Origin: CAWATZ01 sp963784995
GTDB lineage: Bacteria; Planctomycetota; Planctomycetia; Gemmatales; Gemmataceae
Reading direction: 5' to 3'
Length of the DNA stretch: 64,000 nucleotides
Assembly (NCBI GenBank): GCA_963784995.1
Contig: CAWATZ010000001.1
Location: forward strand, 248,001 to 312,000
Shown here piece after piece: positions 57,541-64,000 of this stretch. Position numbers and translations under genes: made by a program. A model generated the notes under the pieces. That model saw only the letters and a list, made by a program, of their open reading frames with translations. It was not told the DNA's origin and did no database searches. Each line of letters begins with the position of its first letter. The stretch's first letter is position 1.

Positions 57541-60500
57541 GTGGGCGGCTCCTTCGCCTTCGGCAGCACCGTCTACAGCAACAGTGGCAGCGCCAGGACC
57601 AACTACGCCGAGCACGACAGCGGCAGCTGGACCGGCTCGTTCCACAGCAGCACCGGCAGCACCCTCTTGCGGCAAATCACCACCGGCACCTTCGTGTTCC
57701 TCATCCCTGCCGGCAACAGCAAGGACGTCAGCGGCCAGCAGTGGGGCAGCGGCAACACCACCGTGCTCAACAGTCAGCAGCAGACGTTCTCCCTGTTCCA
57801 GTCCGGTGGCGTCAATCTCCAGGGCAACTACAACCTGGGCAGCGTGGTGCTGTCGCAGACGGAGCAGGCCACCAGTACGGTCAGCAGCTGGACCCGCAGC
57901 ACGCAGAGCAGCACCAGCGGCACCTTCAGCAGCATTGACAACCTGTGGGGCTACAACCTGTCCCAGGGGCTGCCCGGCGGCGTCAAGATCTACACCGACC
58001 AGGGCGGCACCGTGGCCTTCGTGCAGTCCTCCACACGCACTGCCACCGAGACCAATCAGGCCAGCAGCAGCCTGAGCCAGCGTGGCAGCTTCAGTAACGG
58101 CAGTTACAGCTTCGCCAGCGTGGTCTATCAGAACGAGCAGGCCGGCCGCGACAGCAGCCTGCAAACAGGGACGCAGAGCTACACCCAGTCCAGCAGCAGC
58201 GGCCAGACCGTCAGCAATGGCACGCCGATCTTGACCAGCCAGAATGGCTACCTCAGCGTCAGCCTGAAGACCAGTGTCCGCACCGGCCAGGAGACCAGCA
58301 GTCTCAACGACGTGCAGACCAGCAGCACCAGCTACTACGCGGCCGGCAGTTACTCCGGCGGCAGCAACGCTTACAGCCTGGGCAGCGTCAACTACCAACG
58401 CCACAGCAGCGACCTGAGCACGCTGGTCAAGAAGGGCGGCCTGACCGAGACCGGCAGCCAGCTGACCAACCAGCTGAACACCGCGCTGGCCACCGGCGTC
58501 ATCTCGGTCTGGAGCAACAAGCAGTATCGCCAGACCAACAGTTCCACTCAGACCCAGGTCAGCCAGTCCAACGCCACCCTCAGCGAACAGGGCAGCTTCA
58601 GCAACGGCGACTTTGCACTGGACAGCGTGGTGCTGCGGCAGTCGGGCAGTATGACAACCACCACCCATCAGGACTCCACCAACAGCTCGACCCTGCTGAC
58701 CATCAAGTATTCCACCTACGTCCTCCCCAGTCCGCTCAACGCCGATTACCTCTCTAACAGCACCACGACGCTGCATCAGAACGAGAGCGACACCAGCAAC
58801 GACACCAGTACCAGCAGCAGCTCTTTGACCGAAGGCGCCAGCTATGGGCCAGGCGGTTTCGCTCTGAGCAGCATGTCTTACGACCAGTGGCGTGACCATG
58901 ACACCACCTCGGCGCAGACCATCCTCAGCACGGAGACCGGCACCCAGTTGGGTCTGTACAGCGCCACCAACAACTCCTGCCTGGCCTTGACCTCGGTGAC
59001 GGCCACCGATGACGTTTACACCAGCCTGAGCAGCAGTTCCGGTTCGCACCTGCACGAGTCCGGCTCCCAGGGCACAGCCGGCTTCAGCCTGGGCTGCGTC
59101 AGCTACAACGCCGACGGCCTGTCCAGCTACGTCCGCGACGAGGAGCGTGACGTTCTGTCCCGGCAGACGACCATCCTGGAGACAACCAAACCGCCCAGCC
59201 TGAACACGCCCAATCTGCTGCTGCTGTTCACCCTGCCGGGGCTGGGCGCCTACCTGGCCGGCAGCCACGGCACGCAAAGCCTGGTCACCATCAGCGACCT
59301 CAACAGCCACAACACCACCACCCAGAGCAGCACCGGCCTGTACTCCTGGACGGCACGCGAATCCGGCACCTACGGCAACGGCAGCTACGCCCTGACCAGC
59401 ATGGTGCTGGAGCAGACGGCAGACGGCTATCAGCGCAGCGAGTCGGCCAGCCTGCTGACCACCATGACGCAGACACCCAACGCCGCCGGCACACGCAAGG
59501 GCCAGGAGATCGCCACCGAGACCCAGATTAGCACTATCTCTGTGCAGCTGAGCATCTACCAGGCGGGCAAGTATGGTCCGACGGGCTACGACCTGAGCAG
59601 CTACCAGCTCAACGCCAGCAGTGACTCCGACAGCAGCGACGACCTGGAGCAGAACGGCACGGAGACCATCTCGGGCAGTATCACCGATGCCAGCGGCACC
59701 ATGCCCAGCAGTTACAGCGGCGTCTCCAGCAACAGTCTGAGCCAGCACAGCCTGCAAACGCAGTGGGCCGACCTGCAAGAGAAGGGCAAGACCAGCAATG
59801 GCACCTTGCAACTGGGCCTGGTCAGCATGACCCTCGACGGTGAGTACAGCACGAACTCGCGTCGCAGCAGCGGTTCGGTGTACACGCAGGGGCTGGACTG
59901 CACCACGGTCACCGGCCAGGCCGCGGGCAGCTACCACCTGGAGGCCGACGGCAGTTACAGTTTGGGTTCGCTGTCGCTATCCGCCTACCGTTACAACGGC
60001 CAGTCCACAGGCGCGGTGACCATGACACAGCGCGGCTGGGCCTCGGGTGCCAACTACAGTCACAGCGACAACTGGCATGAGGACACGACGCTCAAGGTGA
60101 GCGGCAGTTACGATCCCACGCTCGCCAGCGGCAGCCAGTGGAACCTGACGAGTTTCCTGTACACCAACCGCCAGGTGGAGAATGCCAAGGACTCGGTCAA
60201 GAACAGCTGGGCCAGTACCACCGTCACCAGCGTGCAGACTCTGAGCGGGGTCAGTCCGACCGGCGTGCTGGAAGCGGTCAGCAGCGGCTCGTACAGCATC
60301 AACGGCCGCAACTCGGGGTATGACAACCCGGTCACGACGACGATGCCGCTGCCGGTCCCCAACCTGCCGGTGCTGAAGCCCACGGTGGGGCTGAGCGAGC
60401 TGCTGACCAGCGGGGCAAGGTCGGGCTGGGCCGCGGGAGTGCCGGCGGGCAACCTGCTGGGTCTGACCCTGCCGACGACGCTGAACGCCCTGGCCGGCGC

Positions 60501-61980
60501 CGGCACTGGGCAATTGAGCCAGCCGCCGCTGCTGAGCCTGCAAGCACCGCCCTTGCTGCAAGGAGTGACACCCGACCCCTACGGCGGCTGGCTGAATGCG
60601 CAGAGCGGGCCGAACCTGACGACAGGACCGTGGAACGACCTGTCCCAGACGGGGCAGCAGCTGTGGACCGCGGTGAACGGTGCCTACCAGGATGCCCTGA
60701 CCAAGTTCCAGAACGTGGGCGTCAACCAGAGCCCGGTGTCGATGTATGCGACCCAGGTGTGGACGGCGCAGACGTCGCAGTTGCCGGCGGGGGTGGAGAT
60801 CAGCACGGACTTCTGGGCCAAGCTGGGCGAGGTCATCGACGTGGTGGCCGGGGCGTTGAACCGGCTGACGGGCGGACTGCTGAATCGCTACCTGGACTAC
60901 TTCGGCTTTGACTTCCTGGTGGACCCCAGTTCGACGGCGTACAAGGTGGGGGGCCTGATCGGTCAGGCGATCGAGATTGTGCTGATGGTGAGTCCCGGAG
61001 CGTTGGGGATTGTGGGGGAGGTGCTGACGCATTTGGCGATGGCGGGCGGCGTGCTGAGCGCGGCGGAGACGGCGGCGCACGGGGACTGGATGGGGGCGGC
61101 GTTGCTGACGCTGGGGACGATCTCGACGGCGTTGCGTGGGGTGACACCGTGCGTGGCGGGCTGGGCGGGGATCAGCGCGGGGGTTGGGGGGACTGTGCAG
61201 AGCCTGGCCAGCGCCTACAATAACTTCACGCAGCCGGGCGGCGATCCGCTGGCGGGCATCCTGGACCTTGTGCAGGCGGCGGTCACCTTCAAAGTCCAGG
61301 TGGCCAGTTCCTGCTTCACCGGGCGGATGCTGTCACTGACGCCGGAGGGGAAGCGGCGGATCGATTCGATCCGAGTGGGGGATTGGATCTTCTCGCGTGA
61401 CGAGGACGATCCCTACGGCCCCCTGGTGCCGAAGCGGGTGCTGGATCGCTTCGTGCGGGTGGCCCCGATCTGGGCGGTGAAGATCCCCGGCCAGACGATC
61501 GAGACGACGGCGGAGCATCCATTCTGGGTGTATGGGCGTGGCTGGATTCCGACGAGGATGCTGGAGGTAGGCGACCTGTTCATCACGGACGAGGGGCTGC
61601 TGGTCCCGCTGGAGGGCGTGGAGGACACCGGCAGGGTTGAGACGGTTTACAACTTCCTGGTCGAAGACTTCCACACCTACTTCGTGAGTGAGACAGAGGA
61701 AGGCGTCAGCGTCTGGCGCATAATACCGGTCTATCTGGCTATGATTCGACTGGCGATTCCAAGAAGGCAAGGGCACGGGCAAAGCGTGACGCTCAGAAGA
61801 CGATGGATTACGAAGACGCTCTTCTCTCCGATGGGGATCGGGAATCTTATAGTAAGACACCACCTTCCAAAGAACCGTACAACCGTCGCAAGCACTATGG
61901 CGAGACTCCAACCGCAGCGGATCGAAAGGCCCTTGGAGCAAAACCTGGCGAAGTTGTGGATCACAACCCGCCGTTGGTAG
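57541..61980 (+). CDS. cassette 6 stalk, pre-Hint segment and Hint domain (headless)
   Basis: 1479 codons from GTG 57541; stalk sense extends a little upstream to about 57498. It is the most diverged stalk: RGSFSNGSYSFASVVYQNEQ, GASYGPGGFALSSMSYDQW, SGTYGNGSYALTSMVLEQTA and ADGSYSLGSLSLSAYRYNGQ. Pre-Hint from about 60570 (PYGGWLNAQSGPNLTTGPWN, VGGLIGQAIEIVLMVSPGAL). The Hint starts at Cys 61312 (SSCFTGRMLSLTPEGKRRID) and has ETTAEHPFWVYGRGWIPTRM and VYNFLVEDFHTYFVSE. There is no break in the whole stalk-to-Hint frame until the junction, where it reads SVWRIIPVYLAMIRLAI and stops at 61980, while the tip lies in the -1 frame from 61713. No head, signal or ribosome site. Confidence 0.75.
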   Translation: MGGSFAFGSTVYSNSGSARTNYAEHDSGSWTGSFHSSTGSTLLRQITTGTFVFLIPAGNSKDVSGQQWGSGNTTVLNSQQQTFSLFQSGGVNLQGNYNLGSVVLSQTEQATSTVSSWTRSTQSSTSGTFSSIDNLWGYNLSQGLPGGVKIYTDQGGTVAFVQSSTRTATETNQASSSLSQRGSFSNGSYSFASVVYQNEQAGRDSSLQTGTQSYTQSSSSGQTVSNGTPILTSQNGYLSVSLKTSVRTGQETSSLNDVQTSSTSYYAAGSYSGGSNAYSLGSVNYQRHSSDLSTLVKKGGLTETGSQLTNQLNTALATGVISVWSNKQYRQTNSSTQTQVSQSNATLSEQGSFSNGDFALDSVVLRQSGSMTTTTHQDSTNSSTLLTIKYSTYVLPSPLNADYLSNSTTTLHQNESDTSNDTSTSSSSLTEGASYGPGGFALSSMSYDQWRDHDTTSAQTILSTETGTQLGLYSATNNSCLALTSVTATDDVYTSLSSSSGSHLHESGSQGTAGFSLGCVSYNADGLSSYVRDEERDVLSRQTTILETTKPPSLNTPNLLLLFTLPGLGAYLAGSHGTQSLVTISDLNSHNTTTQSSTGLYSWTARESGTYGNGSYALTSMVLEQTADGYQRSESASLLTTMTQTPNAAGTRKGQEIATETQISTISVQLSIYQAGKYGPTGYDLSSYQLNASSDSDSSDDLEQNGTETISGSITDASGTMPSSYSGVSSNSLSQHSLQTQWADLQEKGKTSNGTLQLGLVSMTLDGEYSTNSRRSSGSVYTQGLDCTTVTGQAAGSYHLEADGSYSLGSLSLSAYRYNGQSTGAVTMTQRGWASGANYSHSDNWHEDTTLKVSGSYDPTLASGSQWNLTSFLYTNRQVENAKDSVKNSWASTTVTSVQTLSGVSPTGVLEAVSSGSYSINGRNSGYDNPVTTTMPLPVPNLPVLKPTVGLSELLTSGARSGWAAGVPAGNLLGLTLPTTLNALAGAGTGQLSQPPLLSLQAPPLLQGVTPDPYGGWLNAQSGPNLTTGPWNDLSQTGQQLWTAVNGAYQDALTKFQNVGVNQSPVSMYATQVWTAQTSQLPAGVEISTDFWAKLGEVIDVVAGALNRLTGGLLNRYLDYFGFDFLVDPSSTAYKVGGLIGQAIEIVLMVSPGALGIVGEVLTHLAMAGGVLSAAETAAHGDWMGAALLTLGTISTALRGVTPCVAGWAGISAGVGGTVQSLASAYNNFTQPGGDPLAGILDLVQAAVTFKVQVASSCFTGRMLSLTPEGKRRIDSIRVGDWIFSRDEDDPYGPLVPKRVLDRFVRVAPIWAVKIPGQTIETTAEHPFWVYGRGWIPTRMLEVGDLFITDEGLLVPLEGVEDTGRVETVYNFLVEDFHTYFVSETEEGVSVWRIIPVYLAMIRLAIPRRQGHGQSVTLRRRWITKTLFSPMGIGNLIVRHHLPKNRTTVASTMARLQPQRIERPLEQNLAKLWITTRRW

Positions 61981-62165
61981 TGCGGTACTATGACGGCGAC
62001 CCCGCCATCGGTGAGATTCCGGGGCGGTTGATGACCCCGGAGCAGCGTGAAGCGAGTGCGGCTGATCGGTCACGGATGCGAGTGATGACAGAGGCAGATT
62101 CAGGCATTCAGGCGCACGAAATGCAACAGTACAGTATGCAACGTGCAAGGGAATTGGGTCTATGA
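61713..62165 (+). CDS. cassette 6 toxin tip: HNH-type nuclease with DHNPP motif
   Basis: Open in the -1 frame from 61713 (LAHNTGLSGYDSTGDSKKAR); the first ATG in frame is 61803 (MDYEDALLSDGDRES). About 150 codons. The core ADRKALGAKPGEVVDHNPPL followed by VVRYYDGDPAIGEIPGRLMT and ASAADRSRMRVMTEADSGIQ matches a toxin-tip family of Rhs-like proteins with a D-H-x-P-P metal/catalytic motif (HNH/Endo VII-like). Predicted nuclease. Its stop overlaps the SUFU immunity start in ATGA. As in cassettes 1 and 3 it is not in frame with its Hint. Confidence 0.7.
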   Translation: MAHNTGLSGYDSTGDSKKARARAKRDAQKTMDYEDALLSDGDRESYSKTPPSKEPYNRRKHYGETPTAADRKALGAKPGEVVDHNPPLVVRYYDGDPAIGEIPGRLMTPEQREASAADRSRMRVMTEADSGIQAHEMQQYSMQRARELGL

Positions 62166-62728
62166 CGAACTACACATCATTGCTGATAGGCCACTACCAC
62201 AAGACCTGGGGAGAACACGTCTATGAATCTTCATGGGGTAAAGGCCCAGTCAGAGAACTCCCACCCACCTTCCGAGTGTTGGTCTTTGAACCGAGCCGGG
62301 AAAGGGAATTGTGGGTATACGCTACATGCGGCATGTCGGACCCTCTGGACGACTCATCCATCGAGTTACATATGTTCTCACCCTCGGAGTACAGCCGTCA
62401 TATCGAACTGCTCACAGTGGTTGCCCATTACCATCGGACTGGGCATCCTCTAGGTACGGCTGGCTCAACGGTCTACTTCGGACGAGAGTGGATGCCAGGT
62501 TCACATCTCACCTACGGACTGATCTCACGGCCTTACCGAGATGGTCCCTCCCTTGAGAACCTATTGGATAGTAATGGAAACTCGCTCGTGTGCTGCTACT
62601 GGCTGCTGCCAATCACGAAAAGTGAGAGAGAGTATAAGAAACAGTTCGGGCTGGAAAGTTTAGAAGCCCTATTTGATCAACGGGGACTCGAATACGCTAA
62701 CCCTCAACGAGAGTCCGTTGCCTACTAA
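62162..62728 (+). CDS. cassette 6 immunity protein, SUFU (suppressor of fused) family
   Basis: 188 residues from ATG 62162, overlapping the toxin stop by 4 bases (ATGA), which means translational coupling. Family marks: LIGHYHKTWGEH, FRVLVFEPSRERELWVYATC, SPSEYSRHIELLTVVAHYH, and the C-terminal LISRPYRDGPSLENLLDSNG with CYWLLPITKSEREYKKQFG and LESLEALFDQ. SUFU-domain proteins are a well-known immunity class for polymorphic nuclease toxins. Intact, lower GC than the stalk. The tight overlap makes this the clearest toxin-immunity pair of the array. Confidence 0.85.
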   Translation: MTNYTSLLIGHYHKTWGEHVYESSWGKGPVRELPPTFRVLVFEPSRERELWVYATCGMSDPLDDSSIELHMFSPSEYSRHIELLTVVAHYHRTGHPLGTAGSTVYFGREWMPGSHLTYGLISRPYRDGPSLENLLDSNGNSLVCCYWLLPITKSEREYKKQFGLESLEALFDQRGLEYANPQRESVAY

Positions 62729-62782
62729 CAGCAGAAACCGAGAGCGGGCGCTCCCGTTTCTGATCCCCCTGGAGAACCAACC

Positions 62783-63004
62783 ATGTTCCTGACTCGCAAA
62801 CCCATTTGGCTGATTCACGTCGGAGGCCAGGTCATCCGCACTACGGCAGACCATCCCTTCTTCATTCAGGGCAAAGGCTGGACTGACACTGCCGAACTAC
62901 AGGTGGGCGACTTGCTGCTCAACCACGATGGTCAGCCCAGCGCCATTGAAGGCGTCACCGACACCGGCACGGAGGAGGTTGACAAGAAAAGGTGTCAGGA
63001 GTGA
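62783..63004 (+). pseudogene. orphan Hint mini-gene cut by an IS4-type element
   Basis: Starts at ATG 62783 after CCTGGAGAACCAACC, the same leader as the orphan Hint at 56206, and reads MFLTRKPIWLIHVGGQVIRT, then TADHPFFIQGKGWTDTAELQ and GDLLLNHDGQ up to TGTEEV at about 62980, homologous to 56206 on. It then runs into transposon sequence (DKKRCQE) and stops. It lacks the Hint nucleophile. Together with 56206 it shows that this small gene type follows an immunity gene at two places in the array. Confidence 0.6.
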
Positions 63005-63270
63005 ATGGCACTGTCAAACGCAACGGCAATCTAAATTGGGACTTATGGCAACGTAATTGCTATTTTGACGATCCGCAATTTGTGTTACTCAATGCCAACC
63101 CCACTTTGCTACTGCTGGTTCCTGGCTTGCATTTTTCGGCACCCACTCCACTGCTGCGCGCGGACCTTGGACGGAGCAAACACTCTTCGTTTGCTTTGCG
63201 TTCTCCTGCTACTGGCCACTGCCTTACCACCTCCGTTCGTTGGATTAAGCCAGCCTCTTGGTCTGCTGGT
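62980..63270. mobile_element. end region of an IS4-type insertion sequence
   Basis: Right after the interrupted Hint gene, GACAAGAAAAGGTGTCAGGA begins the non-coding end of the element; its transposase gene ends at 63271 on the minus strand. I could not fix the exact terminal repeat because the other end is outside the window. The short plus-strand frame 62992-63285 has no family resemblance. Confidence 0.5.
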
Positions 63271-64000
63271 TCACGCCTGGCCTAATAACTCGTCGCGTGC
63301 TTCCTGGCGGGGTTTCGTGAGCAGTCGATGCGGTTTGGCACGCCGTTTCACAGCACGCGGTTCACAGCGACCCGGTCGGTCACCCACTTCCTCTGTTCCC
63401 AATGCTCCCAACAACGCTTGCCCCAACGTCAACCGCTGCCTGTCACTGCCCAGTGTCAGCCGCTGCCACGATTCCACAAGAGCTTGCTTGGTTGCCGTGA
63501 AGCTGATTTGCCGCGGATGCAATCCTTGCTCTAACGCGGCCTGACACGACACCTTGCGTACCAAGTTGTAACCCAACCAGTAGGTCCACAATTCCTTCTC
63601 GATCATGAACGGTGTCTTGCAATGCAACGGTTCCATTCCCAAGGACACTTTGATGGCGCGGATGTCTAATTCCACGTGCCAACGCTCGTGATACAGATCC
63701 ATCACTTCGTCTTTGCCGTAGCGGTTGGCGTCACAGAGTGTCGTGGCCACGACTAACGTACGCACCCGATAGCCGGGCCGATTCACTTGGATGCGCATTT
63801 CGCGAATGGTCAACGTGGCGGGCAAAGCAGCATAGACCTCCGCCTCCATCCATTCGGGTCGCTCCGGCTTGTGCCAGGTCACCACGTGATCGTCTGGGCC
63901 CAACTGCCGGCCCCGCGCGAAATCGTACTTGCGCCGCTGATGGATGCGGAAGACAACGTCCACACCGCTTTGTTGCAGCAACGCAATCAGAAAGTAGGAG
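63271..64000 (-). CDS. IS4-family transposase (DDE type), N-terminus outside the window
   Basis: Minus-strand frame open from the window edge (SYFLIALLQQSGVDVVFRIH) to the stop at 63271, about 243 residues visible. The C-terminal signature Y-(2)-R-(3)-E-(6)-K is exact in YHERWHVELDIRAIK. Upstream are FRIHQRRKYDFARGRQLGPD, VRTLVVATTLCDANRYGKDE and downstream KTPFMIEKELWTYWLGYNLV, all typical of IS4/DDE_Tnp_1 proteins. It catalyses cut-and-paste movement of the element. The first two catalytic Asp residues are outside the window. No internal break. Its insertion truncated the orphan Hint gene at 62783. Confidence 0.88.
   Translation of the reverse strand, partial: SYFLIALLQQSGVDVVFRIHQRRKYDFARGRQLGPDDHVVTWHKPERPEWMEAEVYAALPATLTIREMRIQVNRPGYRVRTLVVATTLCDANRYGKDEVMDLYHERWHVELDIRAIKVSLGMEPLHCKTPFMIEKELWTYWLGYNLVRKVSCQAALEQGLHPRQISFTATKQALVESWQRLTLGSDRQRLTLGQALLGALGTEEVGDRPGRCEPRAVKRRAKPHRLLTKPRQEARDELLGQA

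Noticed and set aside
62992..63285. 97-codon plus-strand frame next to the IS4 transposase
   Set aside because: Lies in the non-coding end of the insertion sequence, no family resemblance, starts at the truncated Hint gene's stop region.

Overview
The window looks like a chromosome segment of a planctomycete, probably of the Gemmata type. The signs are high GC, a LEALEER-type motif at the N-terminus of a giant secreted protein, a Ser/Thr kinase with a C-terminal sensor-like domain, NACHT-like/HEAT and WD40 proteins, IS66 and IS4 elements, and many palindromic repeats. This placement is inferred from family content; no rRNA or other phylogenetic marker is present.

Bases 1-19400 hold mostly ordinary genes: the start of a secreted protein (minus), a P-loop NTPase/HEAT gene in three frames, a DUF433/DUF5615 toxin-antitoxin pair, a secreted alpha/beta-hydrolase fusion, remnants of a WD40 gene, a Ser/Thr kinase in two frames, and a small membrane protein. 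On the minus strand follow a KinB/AlgB-like histidine kinase and sigma-54 response regulator, a TPR-sulfotransferase, a SEC-C/Hint protein, and a very large multi-domain glycosyltransferase. Near-perfect palindromes sit between these genes, and three lie in frame inside genes.

Bases 19800-62730 form one large system. It has six tandem, same-strand polymorphic-toxin cassettes. Each carries (i) a stalk of Ser/Thr/Gly/Gln-rich repeats of roughly 60-90 residues, (ii) a conserved Gly/Ala-rich pre-Hint segment, (iii) a Hint autoprotease domain, (iv) a different C-terminal toxin, and (v) its own small downstream gene, taken as immunity. The pairs are AHH nuclease + DUF1629/Imm11 (cassette 1), restriction-endonuclease-like toxin + unknown immunity (2), HNH/Endo VII-type toxin + TPR protein (3), HAE/PCxxC deaminase + HEAT protein (4), Ntox17-like + Imm31-like (5), and DHNPP-type HNH toxin + SUFU (6). 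Only cassette 1 has a normal translation start with the LEALEERVV head. The other five start abruptly inside the stalk, next to copies of a ~65-bp REP-like repeat or, for cassette 5, at an IS66 end. Long stretches of stalk are identical or nearly identical between cassettes (about 2.7 kb between 1 and 4). The layout fits one expressed head plus a store of headless cassettes that could swap toxin tips by homologous recombination. That use is inference; the architecture is visible directly.

The array also holds a second copy of the gene head without a ribosome site (56897), two orphan Hint mini-genes (56206, 62783), stalk stubs, a complete IS66 element whose transposase gene reads in frame into cassette 5, and at the right edge an IS4-type transposase that cuts an orphan Hint gene. 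Many genes are broken by one-base frame changes. Some are probably sequencing or assembly errors, but three cassettes share the same frame change exactly at the Hint-toxin junction. I saw no tRNA, rRNA, CRISPR array or replication origin.
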